From positions 434,001-498,000 of the forward strand of contig NZ_PNJG02000001.1 in NCBI RefSeq assembly GCF_003226895.2: a DNA stretch of 64,000 nt, given 5' to 3'. Positions 12,209 through 20,089 of the stretch are shown in pieces (positions within the stretch are counted from its first letter, which is position 1; every line of letters starts with the position of its first letter). A program made the position numbers and the translations under genes. The stretch is from Kocuria tytonis. Its GTDB lineage: Bacteria > Actinomycetota > Actinomycetes > Actinomycetales > Micrococcaceae. The notes beneath the pieces were generated by a model. It did no database searches. It was not told where the DNA came from and worked only from the letters and a program-made list of their open reading frames with translations.

Positions 12209-13215
12209 GCCCCGCCTCCTCCGCCGCCCCGTCCACCCCGGACCACGACGCCGCGGCCGCCCGCTCCACGGCGGACCGCGCCGCCTACGTGGCCGTCCTG
12301 GTGTTCCCGCTTCTCGTGCTGGCCGGCGGCCTCGGGGGGTACCTCTTCGCGCCCGCGGTCCACCAGGCCGCGGGGTGGACGAACCCGCTGCTCGGTCTCG
12401 TGATGTTCGGGATGGGACTCACCCTTCGCCCGGCGGACTTCGCGCTCGTGGCCAAGCGCCCGGTGCCCATCGTGGTGGGGGTGCTGGCCCAGTACGTCCT
12501 GATGCCGGGAATCGCCCTGCTCGTCACGTGGGCGCTGCGGCTGCCCCCGGAGATCGCCGCGGGCGTCATCCTGGTGGGCTGCGCCCCCGGCGGAACCGCG
12601 TCCAACGTGGTGTCCTACCTGGCTCGCGGCGACGTCGCGGTCTCGGTCACGATGACCTCCGTGTCCACCCTGCTCGCGCCCCTGCTGACTCCCCTGCTCA
12701 CCCTGTGGCTCGCCGGTTCCTACATGCCCCTGGACGGCGCCTCGATGGCGAGGTCCATTGCCGTGGTGGTGCTGCTGCCCGTGCTCGCGGGTCTCGTGGC
12801 GCGGCTGCTGCTGCCCCGCCTCGTGACCCGGCTGCTCCCCGTGCTCCCGTGGCTGTCCGTGCTGGCGATCGCGGTGATCGTGGCCATCGTGGTCTCCGGT
12901 TCCGCGGCCAAGCTCCTGCAGGCCGGTCTGCTGGTCCTGGTGGCCGTGGCGGTGCACAACGCCCTGGGCATGACGCTCGGCTGGCTCGTGGGGCGCCTCA
13001 CCGGTCAGCCCGCGTCCGTGCGCCGGACCACCGCCATCGAGGTGGGGATGCAGAACTCGGGGCTCGCCGCCGGCCTGGCCGCCCAGTACATGTCACCGCT
13101 CGCCGCTCTCCCCGGGGCGGTGTTCTCCGTGTGGCACAACCTCTCGGGCGCCGTGTTCGCGCTGCTGTGCCGCCGCGCGGACGCCAAGGCCGCGCGCGGC
13201 GGCGTCGTGGACTGA
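12205..13215 (+). CDS. Bile acid:sodium symporter (BASS) family transporter
   Basis: 336 aa from the GTG at 12205. About nine to ten hydrophobic segments begin near residue 31. The family motif GCAPGGTASNV lies at about residues 125-135, and a second crossover-type segment VGMQNSGLAAGLA lies near the C-terminus; these form the sodium and substrate site in BASS proteins. Bacterial members carry bile acids, pantoate or other organic anions, so the substrate is unknown. The start overlaps the stop of the hydrolase gene and is preceded by GGGAAGAG. Coupling with a hydrolase suggests the pair imports and processes one compound, which is inference. Confidence 0.87.
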   Translation: MSPASSAAPSTPDHDAAAARSTADRAAYVAVLVFPLLVLAGGLGGYLFAPAVHQAAGWTNPLLGLVMFGMGLTLRPADFALVAKRPVPIVVGVLAQYVLMPGIALLVTWALRLPPEIAAGVILVGCAPGGTASNVVSYLARGDVAVSVTMTSVSTLLAPLLTPLLTLWLAGSYMPLDGASMARSIAVVVLLPVLAGLVARLLLPRLVTRLLPVLPWLSVLAIAVIVAIVVSGSAAKLLQAGLLVLVAVAVHNALGMTLGWLVGRLTGQPASVRRTTAIEVGMQNSGLAAGLAAQYMSPLAALPGAVFSVWHNLSGAVFALLCRRADAKAARGGVVD

Positions 13216-13246
13216 CGCGCCCCGTGTGAGTGTCCCCGTCGGCCGA

Positions 13247-13252
13247 TAGGCT
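13247..13252 (+). promoter_or_regulatory. Probable -10 box of the helicase gene
   Basis: TAGGCT ends 7 nt before the ATG at 13260, consistent with a leaderless transcript; no Shine-Dalgarno sequence is present. Confidence 0.5.
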
Positions 13253-13259
13253 GACGACG

Positions 13260-15872
13260 ATGAAACTCCTCGACTCCCTCGCCCCAGACCTCTCCGCCCC
13301 CGGTCACCGCTACCTGCGGGGTGACTTCGCGTCCAACCCGCTGAGCGAGGACGAGGTCTACGAGGGGTTCCTGGGCTGGATCGCCTCCCGGGACATGGAG
13401 CTGTACCCCGCGCAGGACGAGGCCGTGCTGGAGGTGGCGAACGGCTCCAACGTGATCCTGGCGACCCCCACCGGCTCCGGGAAGTCCACGGTGGCGGTGG
13501 CCGCCCACTTCGCGGGTCTCGCCCGCGGGCAGCGCTCCTACTACACGGCCCCCATCAAGGCGCTCGTGTCCGAGAAGTTCTTCGACCTGTGCGAGATCTT
13601 CGGCGCGGAGAACGTGGGAATGGTCACCGGGGACTCCGCCGTGAACGCGGACGCGCCCATCGTGTGCTGCACCGCGGAGATCCTCGCGAACGTGGCCCTG
13701 CGGGAGGGCGCGGACGCGGACCTCGGCCTGGTGGTCATGGACGAGTTCCACTTCTACGCGGACCCGCAGCGCGGCTGGGCGTGGCAGGCACCCCTCATCG
13801 AGCTGCCGCAGGCGCAGTTCCTGCTGATGAGCGCCACCCTGGGGGACGTCACGCGCATCGAGCAGCGGCTCATCGACACCACGGGACGCACCACCACCCT
13901 GGTGTCCTCCGGCGAGCGCCCCATCCCCCTGCACTACTACTACTCCGAGCGTCCCATCCACGAGGAGCTGGAGGAGCTGCTCACCACCCACCAGGCACCG
14001 GTGTACGTGGTGCACTTCTCCCAGTTGCAGGCCGCGGAGCAGGCGCAGAACCTGATGTCCGTGGACGTGCTCAGCAGGGCGGAGAAGGAGCGGGTTGCGG
14101 AGCTGATCAAGGACTTCCGCTTCTCCGCGGGCTTCGGCAGGACGCTGAACCGGCTCGTGCGCCACGGGATCGGCGTGCACCACGCGGGCATGCTGCCCAA
14201 GTACCGCCGGCTCGTGGAGCAGCTCGCGCAGACCGGGCTGCTCAAGGTCATCTGCGGCACGGACACCCTGGGGGTGGGCATCAACGTGCCCATCCGCACG
14301 GTGCTGATCACCGCGCTGTCCAAGTACGACGGTCGCCGCACCCGCCGGCTCAGCGCCCGCGAGTTCCACCAGATCGCGGGGCGTGCCGGGCGTGCCGGCT
14401 ACGACACCGCCGGGACCGTGGTGGTCCAGGCCCCGGAGCACGTGATCGAGAACGAGCGCGCCATGGCCAAGGCGCGGGCCAAGCACGGCGACGACCAGAA
14501 GAAGCTGCGCCAGGTGCCCAAGAAGAAGGCGCCGGAGGGCTTCGTGTCCTGGAGCCGCAAGACCTTCGACGGTCTCGTGGCGGCCCAGCCTGAGCAGCTC
14601 ACCTCGTCCTTCGGCATCACGCACTCCATGGTGCTGAACATGCTGCAGCGCCCCGGGGACAACATTGCCGCGGGCTACCGGCTGCTCACGGCCGTGGACG
14701 AGCCCCGTGCCCGGCAGCGGGCCCTGCTGCGCCAGGCCCTGGCGATCCTCAAGGAGCTGCTGCGCGCCGGGGTGGTCGTGCGCCTCCCGGAGCCGGACGA
14801 CACCGGTCGCCGCTACCGCCTCACGGTGGAGCTGCAGGAGAACTTCGCGCTGAACCAGCCGCTGTCCCCCTTCGCGCTCGCGGCCCTGGGACTGCTGGAC
14901 CCCGAGTCCGAGACCTACGCCCTGGACGTGGTCTCGGTCATCGAGGCCACGCTGGAGAAGCCCCGTCAGGTGCTCAACCTCCAGGAGAAGAAGGTCAAGG
15001 GCGAGGCGCTGGCGGCCATGAAGGCCGAGGGGCTCGAGTACATGGAGCGGATGCGTGAGCTGGACGAGATCACCTACCCGCAGCCGTTGAAGGAGCTGCT
15101 CGAGCAGGCCTTCGAGACCTACCGCGGCACCTCCCCGTGGGTGTCGCAGTTCGAGCTGTCCCCCAAGTCGATCGTGCGGGACATGTACGAGCGCGCCATG
15201 ACGTTCGGCGACTACGTGCAGTTCTACGGCCTGGCCCGCTCCGAGGGCATCCTGCTGCGCTACCTCTCCGACGCGTACAAGGCGCTGCGCCAGACCGTTC
15301 CGGTGGACGCCACCACGGAACCGCTCACGGACCTCGTGGAGTGGCTCGGCGAGAGCATCCGCCAGACCGACAACTCCCTGCTGGACGAGTGGGAGAGGCT
15401 CGCGTCCGGGGAGGAGTCCCCCATGGGCACGGGTGCCGACTCCCTCGAGGAGCTCGTGGCCGAGCAGCCCGAGGGGGTCACCTCCAATCCCCGGGCGTTC
15501 CGGGTGATGGTCCGCAACGCCCTCTTCCAGCGCGTGGAGCTCTTCGCCCAGGAGAAGGACAAGGTCCTGGGCGCCCTGGACGAGAAGTCCGGCTGGGACC
15601 GTGATCGCTGGGCGGATGCGATGGATGCGTACTTCGACGAGCACGAGGACATCTACACGGACGCCCAGTCCCGCGGGCCGTCCCTGATCCGGATCACCGA
15701 AAATCCCCAGGGTCTGCCCGGGTTCTGGACCGTGGTGCAGGTCTTCGACGACCCCGACGGCCACCACGACTGGGGCATCAACGCCCGGATCGACCTCGCC
15801 GCCTCGGACGAGGACGGTTTCCCCGCGGTGATCGTGGACAACGTGGGCAACATCGCGGAGACCGGGCGCTGA
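13260..15872 (+). CDS. Ski2-like DEAD/DEAH-box helicase with DUF3516 C-terminus
   Basis: 870 aa. Walker A is TPTGSGKST (about residues 66-74), motif Ia region TAPIKALVSEKF, motif II VMDEFHFY (a DEFH variant of the DExH box), motif III SATLGD, and the C-terminal RecA domain ends with HQIAGRAGRAGYD (motif VI). The remaining roughly 400 residues match the DUF3516 type of extension found behind actinobacterial Ski2-like helicases. These enzymes are thought to act on RNA or DNA in nucleic-acid quality control; the cellular role is not established. The ATG start follows TAGGCT by 7 nt. The gene stands alone on the plus strand. Confidence 0.9.
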   Translation: MKLLDSLAPDLSAPGHRYLRGDFASNPLSEDEVYEGFLGWIASRDMELYPAQDEAVLEVANGSNVILATPTGSGKSTVAVAAHFAGLARGQRSYYTAPIKALVSEKFFDLCEIFGAENVGMVTGDSAVNADAPIVCCTAEILANVALREGADADLGLVVMDEFHFYADPQRGWAWQAPLIELPQAQFLLMSATLGDVTRIEQRLIDTTGRTTTLVSSGERPIPLHYYYSERPIHEELEELLTTHQAPVYVVHFSQLQAAEQAQNLMSVDVLSRAEKERVAELIKDFRFSAGFGRTLNRLVRHGIGVHHAGMLPKYRRLVEQLAQTGLLKVICGTDTLGVGINVPIRTVLITALSKYDGRRTRRLSAREFHQIAGRAGRAGYDTAGTVVVQAPEHVIENERAMAKARAKHGDDQKKLRQVPKKKAPEGFVSWSRKTFDGLVAAQPEQLTSSFGITHSMVLNMLQRPGDNIAAGYRLLTAVDEPRARQRALLRQALAILKELLRAGVVVRLPEPDDTGRRYRLTVELQENFALNQPLSPFALAALGLLDPESETYALDVVSVIEATLEKPRQVLNLQEKKVKGEALAAMKAEGLEYMERMRELDEITYPQPLKELLEQAFETYRGTSPWVSQFELSPKSIVRDMYERAMTFGDYVQFYGLARSEGILLRYLSDAYKALRQTVPVDATTEPLTDLVEWLGESIRQTDNSLLDEWERLASGEESPMGTGADSLEELVAEQPEGVTSNPRAFRVMVRNALFQRVELFAQEKDKVLGALDEKSGWDRDRWADAMDAYFDEHEDIYTDAQSRGPSLIRITENPQGLPGFWTVVQVFDDPDGHHDWGINARIDLAASDEDGFPAVIVDNVGNIAETGR

Positions 15873-15887
15873 GAGCTGCGCACGCCC

Positions 15888-15911
15888 AATATGCGCTCTA
15901 GGGCGCATATT
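15888..15911. promoter_or_regulatory. Perfect 9-bp inverted repeat (operator)
   Basis: AATATGCGC and GCGCATATT are separated by TCTAGG. A third half-site, GCGCATA, recurs at 15932-15938 in the same orientation as the right arm. The palindrome lies 47 bases before the SatD-like gene, whose product has a helix-turn-helix, so autoregulation is a natural reading. It is among the few AT-containing patches in the region. Confidence 0.65.
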
Positions 15912-15957
15912 CTGGTGCTATGCACATCTGAGCGCATACGTTCGGGAAAGGGACACC

Positions 15958-16677
15958 GTGTTCGTTCTCACCATCGACCGCCGCGCCTCGCGCCGTGAGC
16001 AGCACGGGCCGAGCATGCGGGAGCAGCGCCACGTCCTGCAGAGCCACCTTCCCCGGCCCGCGCTCGACTGGGACATCAACGCCGGCGACGAGCTCCAGGC
16101 GCTCTACGACGACGCCGCTCGCGTCCTGGACGCGGTGCTCGCGCTCGCCCTCACGGACCGCTGGCACGTGGGCCTGGGAATCGGGGCGGTGGACCTCCCG
16201 CTCGCCGGCTCCGTCCGGGAGTCCACGGGACCGGCCTTCATCGCGGCGCGGGACGCCGTGAACGCCGCCAAGGACCTGGAGACGCCCGCCGTGCGCGGCG
16301 ACGCCTGGGCCGAGCGGTCGGGAGCCGTCCTCGCGCTGCTGTGCGCCGTCCGGGCCCGCCGTTCCGCGGCCGGCCGGGAGGCGGCCGAGCTGGCGGACGC
16401 CGGTCTCACCCAGCTCGAGATCGCCGAGCGCCTGGGCATCGGCCAGTCCTCGGTCTCCCGGCGGCTGCGCGCCGCGATGTGGCAGCAGGACGTCGAGGCC
16501 CGGCAGGCCCTCGTGGCCCTCCTGGAGCTCGCGGACGCGGACTCCCCCGCCGGCCACGATCCGTCGGGTCCGGACGACACCCCGGGTGCGGCCCCTGCCC
16601 GGCCGGGTGAGCGGCCGAGTGAACCGCCCCGCGCGGCGCCCGGGCTGGGCGCCTCGGCCGCGGGGGCGACGTCGTGA
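15958..16677 (+). CDS. SatD-like protein with helix-turn-helix domain
   Basis: 239 aa. The opening MFVLTIDRRASRRE and the segments AGDELQALYDDA and WHVGLGIGAVDLPL resemble SatD-family proteins. A clear helix-turn-helix lies at about residues 145-180 (LTQLEIAERLGIGQSSVSRRL). The last roughly 60 residues are Pro/Gly/Ala-rich and probably disordered. SatD was named from an acid-tolerance locus in streptococci; its biochemical function is unknown. The GTG start has an AAAGGGA ribosome-binding site. The stop overlaps the GTG of the next membrane-protein gene, and a palindrome sits just upstream, suggesting a self-regulated two-gene operon. The SatD assignment is from remembered family pattern and is moderately sure. 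Confidence 0.6.
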   Translation: MFVLTIDRRASRREQHGPSMREQRHVLQSHLPRPALDWDINAGDELQALYDDAARVLDAVLALALTDRWHVGLGIGAVDLPLAGSVRESTGPAFIAARDAVNAAKDLETPAVRGDAWAERSGAVLALLCAVRARRSAAGREAAELADAGLTQLEIAERLGIGQSSVSRRLRAAMWQQDVEARQALVALLELADADSPAGHDPSGPDDTPGAAPARPGERPSEPPRAAPGLGASAAGATS

Positions 16678-17174
16678 ACCATGCGCGTCCCCTGGCCACC
16701 CTGGTGCTGCCCGCCGCGCTCGTGGTCGTCACCGCCGGTCTCACGTGGGTCTCCGGGACGGTTCCGCGCGAGTGGGCCTACCCCGCTCTGCTCGTGGGGG
16801 GGACGCTGTCGGGGGATCCCGTGGTGCGCGCCGTGTTCGCCTTCGCCGACGTCTCCAACCAGCGCGCGCAGCCCGCGCAGAGTCCCTGGAGCGAGTCGGA
16901 GGCCACCGCCGATCCCGTGGACCCGCCGCTGCGCGGTGGTCTGGTCATCGGCGCCCTGGAACGGGCCGCCACCATGGTGTCCCTCCTGACCGGGCTGGTG
17001 GTGGGCATCGGGGTGGTCGTGGCCGTCAAGGGGCTGGCCCGCTACGGCGAGTTCACCAACGCCCAGCAGCGCGAGCAGTTCATCATCGGCACGCTCGTCT
17101 CCTTGCTGTGGGCGGCCCTCTTCGCGGGCGCGGCACTGTGGTGCACCACGCCGCCGGGGCCCTTCGCCGGCTAG
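16674..17174 (+). CDS. Small integral membrane protein, unknown function
   Basis: 166 aa with about four hydrophobic segments: residues 5-26, 34-60, 92-116 and 138-157. There is no recognisable catalytic motif. It starts at a GTG overlapping the stop of the SatD-like gene (GTGA), so the pair is translationally coupled and presumably works together. Its stop codon overlaps the terC stop of the opposite strand within the palindrome CTAG at 17171-17174, leaving no room for a terminator between the convergent genes. Function not recognised. Confidence 0.75.
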   Translation: MNHARPLATLVLPAALVVVTAGLTWVSGTVPREWAYPALLVGGTLSGDPVVRAVFAFADVSNQRAQPAQSPWSESEATADPVDPPLRGGLVIGALERAATMVSLLTGLVVGIGVVVAVKGLARYGEFTNAQQREQFIIGTLVSLLWAALFAGAALWCTTPPGPFAG

Positions 17175-18466
17175 CGCCCGGTCCCACGGGAGGCCGTGGA
17201 ACCGCCGGAGGACGCCGCTCGCTGCTCCCCCGCGCTCGACGGGACGTCCGGGGACGGGGACCGCACCCGTCCCGTCTCCTCGAACTCGCGGTGCTGACCA
17301 CGCGCGGTCTCCAGCATGGCGCGGAACCGGGCGCGGGAGTCGATCAGCTCGTTCTTGTGCTGCTCCGAGATCCGCGGGAAGTGCGCCCGCCGCTCATCGA
17401 GCTCGCGCGCCAGCTCGTGCCGCTGCTGCGCCGGTGCGTCCCCCGGCAGCGCCAGGTAGCGCTCCGTGAGGTCCTGGGTCCGCTGGATCGTGCGCAGCGC
17501 GCGGCCCTTGGGGCTGAACAGCGAGGCGAGCACGGTGAGAACGAGGACGCCCACGATCACGGCGAGGGAGGCGCCGATCCCGATCTCCACCACGGCCACG
17601 TGCTCGCCGCCGTTGACGAACGGCAGCGTGTTCTCGTGCAGGGCGTGAAGGATGAGCTTCACCCCGATGAACGCCAGGATGAGCGACAGTCCCCACGAGA
17701 GGTAGATCAGGCGGTCCAGCAGACCGTCGATCAGGAAGTAGAGCTGCCGCAGACCCATCAGCGAGAACGCGGTGGCCGTGAACACGATGTACGGCTCCTG
17801 GGTGAGCCCGAAGATCGCCGGGATCGAGTCCAGCGCGAACAGGATGTCGGTGCCGCCGATCGCCACCATGACCAGGAGCATGGGGGTCAGGACGCGCCTG
17901 CCGTTCTCCACGGTGAACAGTTTGTCCCCGTCGTAGTGCTCGGAGGTGTGGAACACCCGGCGGGCCAGGCGCACCACGAGATTGTCGGCGTCGTCGGAGG
18001 CCTTCTCGGTGACCTCCCCCCTGACGAGGTTGCCCGCCGTGAAGATCAGGATCAGGCCGAAGAGGTAGAAGACCCAGGAGAACGCGTTGATGGCCGCGGC
18101 GCCCACGAAGATGAACCCGGTGCGGGCGACGAGCGCGAAGATGATGCCGAACAGCAGCACCTTCTGCTGATCCGCGCGCGGCACGGCGAACGATCCCATG
18201 ATGATGAGGAACACGAAGAGGTTGTCCACGGACAGCGCCTTCTCCGTGACGTACCCGCCGTAGTACTCGGCCATCAGTGTGGGGCCGTCCAGCCACAGGA
18301 TCACGAACCCGAACAGCAGGGCGATCCCCACGTAGACCGCGGACCACACGGCGGCTTCACGGATGGTGGGTTCGTGCGCCGTGCGGACGTGGAACAGGAA
18401 GTCGTAGGCCAGCAGGCCCAGGATGAGGGCAATGGTGATGCCCCACTGCAGGGACGTGATTTCCAC
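17171..18466 (-). CDS. TerC-family membrane protein (first of a tandem pair)
   Basis: 431 aa from the GTG at 18466 (AAGGAG upstream). About eight to nine transmembrane helices; TerC motifs with membrane-embedded acidic residues are present (SVDNLFVFLIIM, GGTDILFALDSIPAIFGLT). TerC proteins export Mn2+ or related metals, with roles in metal homeostasis and metallation of secreted proteins; tellurite resistance is only the historical name. The roughly 110-residue cytoplasmic tail is charged and ends in a Ser/Arg-rich stretch. A leader resembling the yybP-ykoY manganese riboswitch precedes it. The downstream paralogue in coordinates (18771-19982) is about 70 percent alike by eye. The reading frame upstream to 18691 is leader, not protein. 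Confidence 0.88.
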   Translation of the reverse strand: MEITSLQWGITIALILGLLAYDFLFHVRTAHEPTIREAAVWSAVYVGIALLFGFVILWLDGPTLMAEYYGGYVTEKALSVDNLFVFLIIMGSFAVPRADQQKVLLFGIIFALVARTGFIFVGAAAINAFSWVFYLFGLILIFTAGNLVRGEVTEKASDDADNLVVRLARRVFHTSEHYDGDKLFTVENGRRVLTPMLLVMVAIGGTDILFALDSIPAIFGLTQEPYIVFTATAFSLMGLRQLYFLIDGLLDRLIYLSWGLSLILAFIGVKLILHALHENTLPFVNGGEHVAVVEIGIGASLAVIVGVLVLTVLASLFSPKGRALRTIQRTQDLTERYLALPGDAPAQQRHELARELDERRAHFPRISEQHKNELIDSRARFRAMLETARGQHREFEETGRVRSPSPDVPSSAGEQRAASSGGSTASRGTGR

Positions 18467-18493
18467 GGAGGAACTCCTTGTGGGTTGCCGGAA

Positions 18494-18629
18494 CCGCACA
18501 AGTCTCTCCCCCACGCTCGTGGCTCCGGATGACCGGTGGCCGACTCGAGGAACGTGGTCCGTGCCCGGCCGGACGATGGCGCCCGGCGTACTGACGTGCA
18601 CGGAATGCGAGGGATACTCCCTTGAACGC
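18494..18629 (-). ncRNA. Probable yybP-ykoY-type manganese riboswitch
   Basis: In the 5' leader of the first terC gene, minus strand, the pieces expected for this class occur in order. CAAGGGAGTA (18615-18624) holds the conserved GGGAGUA loop; ACGTCAGTACG (18587-18597) matches the conserved CGUCANUAC element; GGGAGAGACTTG closes at 18501-18511. The ends pair as an approximately 8-bp closing helix (GCGTTCAAG with CTTGTGCGG, one T-T mismatch). TerC genes are the best-known targets of this riboswitch, which senses Mn2+. The ribosome-binding site lies about 20 bases past the 3' end. No covariance search was possible. Confidence 0.6.
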
Positions 18630-18723
18630 TCACCATGATACCGGTTACCGGCCGGTCGTCCCAGGGCGTGCCCCGCGGGCGCGGGCACCACCGGGCCACC
18701 TCACCCGCGCGGCCCGGGAAGCA

Positions 18724-18762
18724 CCGAGGGCCCCGCCGATCGGTGCTCGACGGGGCCCTCGG
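18724..18762 (-). terminator. Strong hairpin between the two terC genes
   Basis: CCGAGGGCCCCG and CGGGGCCCTCGG form a perfect 12-bp stem around a 15-base loop, 8 bases after the stop of the second terC gene. No T-run follows, so it may be a factor-assisted terminator or stabilising 3' end. Confidence 0.5.
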
Positions 18763-18770
18763 CCGGTGAC

Positions 18771-19982
18771 TCAGCGGTTCTCCGCCTCCGCGACCCGACG
18801 CTTGCGCAGACCGTGGGCCCGCTCGAGGAGATCGTGGTAGCGGGCCTCGGACTCGATGAGCTCGTCCCGGTACTTCTCCTTCACGGAGGGCAGCTGCTCC
18901 CGGTACTTCTTCATCTTCTCCGCAGCCTTGCTCCGCTCCTCCACCGGCGCGGACTCCGGCATGGCCAGGTAGCGCTCGGACCAGTCCCGGGCGCCGTTGA
19001 TGATGCGCACGGCGCGGCCCTTGGGGCTGAACAGCGAGGCCAGGACGGTGACAACCAGAACCCCCACGATCACGGCCAGCGAGAACCCGGTGGTCACCTC
19101 GACCACGTGCACCGGTTCGCCGTCGTTGATGAACGGCAGGGTGTTCTCGTGCAGGGCGTGCAGGATGAGCTTCACACCGATGAACCCCAGGATGAGCGCC
19201 AGACCCCAGGAGAGGTAGATCAGGCGGTCCAGCAGACCGTCGATCAGGAAGTACAGCTGGCGCAGACCCATGAGCGAGAACGCCGTGGCGGTGAAGACGA
19301 TGTACGTCTCCTGGGTGAGTCCGAAGATCGCGGGGATCGAGTCCAGGGCGAACATGATGTCCGTCAGCCCGATGGCCACCATCACCAGCAGCATGGGCGT
19401 CATCACGCGCTTGCCGTCCACCTCGGTGAAGAGCTTGTCACCGTCGTACTCGTCCGTTGTCTTCAGGAAGCGCTTGGCCAGGCGCACCATGATGTTGTTG
19501 GCCTCGTCGTCCTCGTCCTTGTCCGTGACCTCCCCCTTGACGAGGTTCCCGGCCGTGTAGATGAGGAAGAGCCCGAAGACGTAGAACAGGGCGGCCCACC
19601 GGTTGATGGCCGCGGCGCCCACGAAGATGAACAGCGTGCGGGCGATCAGCGCGACCACGATGCCGAACAGCAGCACCTTCTGCTGGTCCGCCCGGGGCAC
19701 CTTGAAGGAGGCCATGATGATGAGGAACACGAACAGGTTGTCCACGGACAGTGCCTGCTCCGTGACGAAGCCGGCGTAGTACTCCGCCGCGAACCCCGGG
19801 CCGTCCCAGAACAGCACGAGCAGACCGAACAGCAGCGCGAGGGACACGTACAGTCCGGTCCACGTGGCCGCTTCCCTGACGGTCGGCTCATGCGGCTTGC
19901 GCGCGTGGAAGATGAAGTCGTAGGCGAGCAGACCCACGATCACCGCGATGGTGATCCCCCATTGCAGTCCGGAAATCTCCAC
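18771..19982 (-). CDS. TerC-family membrane protein (second of the tandem pair)
   Basis: 403 aa from a GTG with AAGGGG upstream. It shares with its neighbour the motif SVDNLFVFLIIM, the tract LTDIMFALDSIPAIFGLTQ and the hydrophilic loop carrying YDGDKLFTE, then a charged cytoplasmic tail of about 80 residues. The predicted role is the same metal-export family. Unlike its partner it has no riboswitch-like leader: only about 107 bases separate it from the uvrB stop, and they contain a plausible TTATAC -10 box at 20032-20037. The two genes probably arose by local duplication and now have different controls. Confidence 0.88.
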   Translation of the reverse strand: MEISGLQWGITIAVIVGLLAYDFIFHARKPHEPTVREAATWTGLYVSLALLFGLLVLFWDGPGFAAEYYAGFVTEQALSVDNLFVFLIIMASFKVPRADQQKVLLFGIVVALIARTLFIFVGAAAINRWAALFYVFGLFLIYTAGNLVKGEVTDKDEDDEANNIMVRLAKRFLKTTDEYDGDKLFTEVDGKRVMTPMLLVMVAIGLTDIMFALDSIPAIFGLTQETYIVFTATAFSLMGLRQLYFLIDGLLDRLIYLSWGLALILGFIGVKLILHALHENTLPFINDGEPVHVVEVTTGFSLAVIVGVLVVTVLASLFSPKGRAVRIINGARDWSERYLAMPESAPVEERSKAAEKMKKYREQLPSVKEKYRDELIESEARYHDLLERAHGLRKRRVAEAENR

Positions 19983-20089
19983 GGGTACCCCTTAGGCGAG
20001 AGAGTGGCAGGGAACAACCCTGAACTGGGCCGTATAACTCCGAGAGTTTACCCGACCCGCCCGTCCCACCAGCGGGGACGTGCGCCCGG

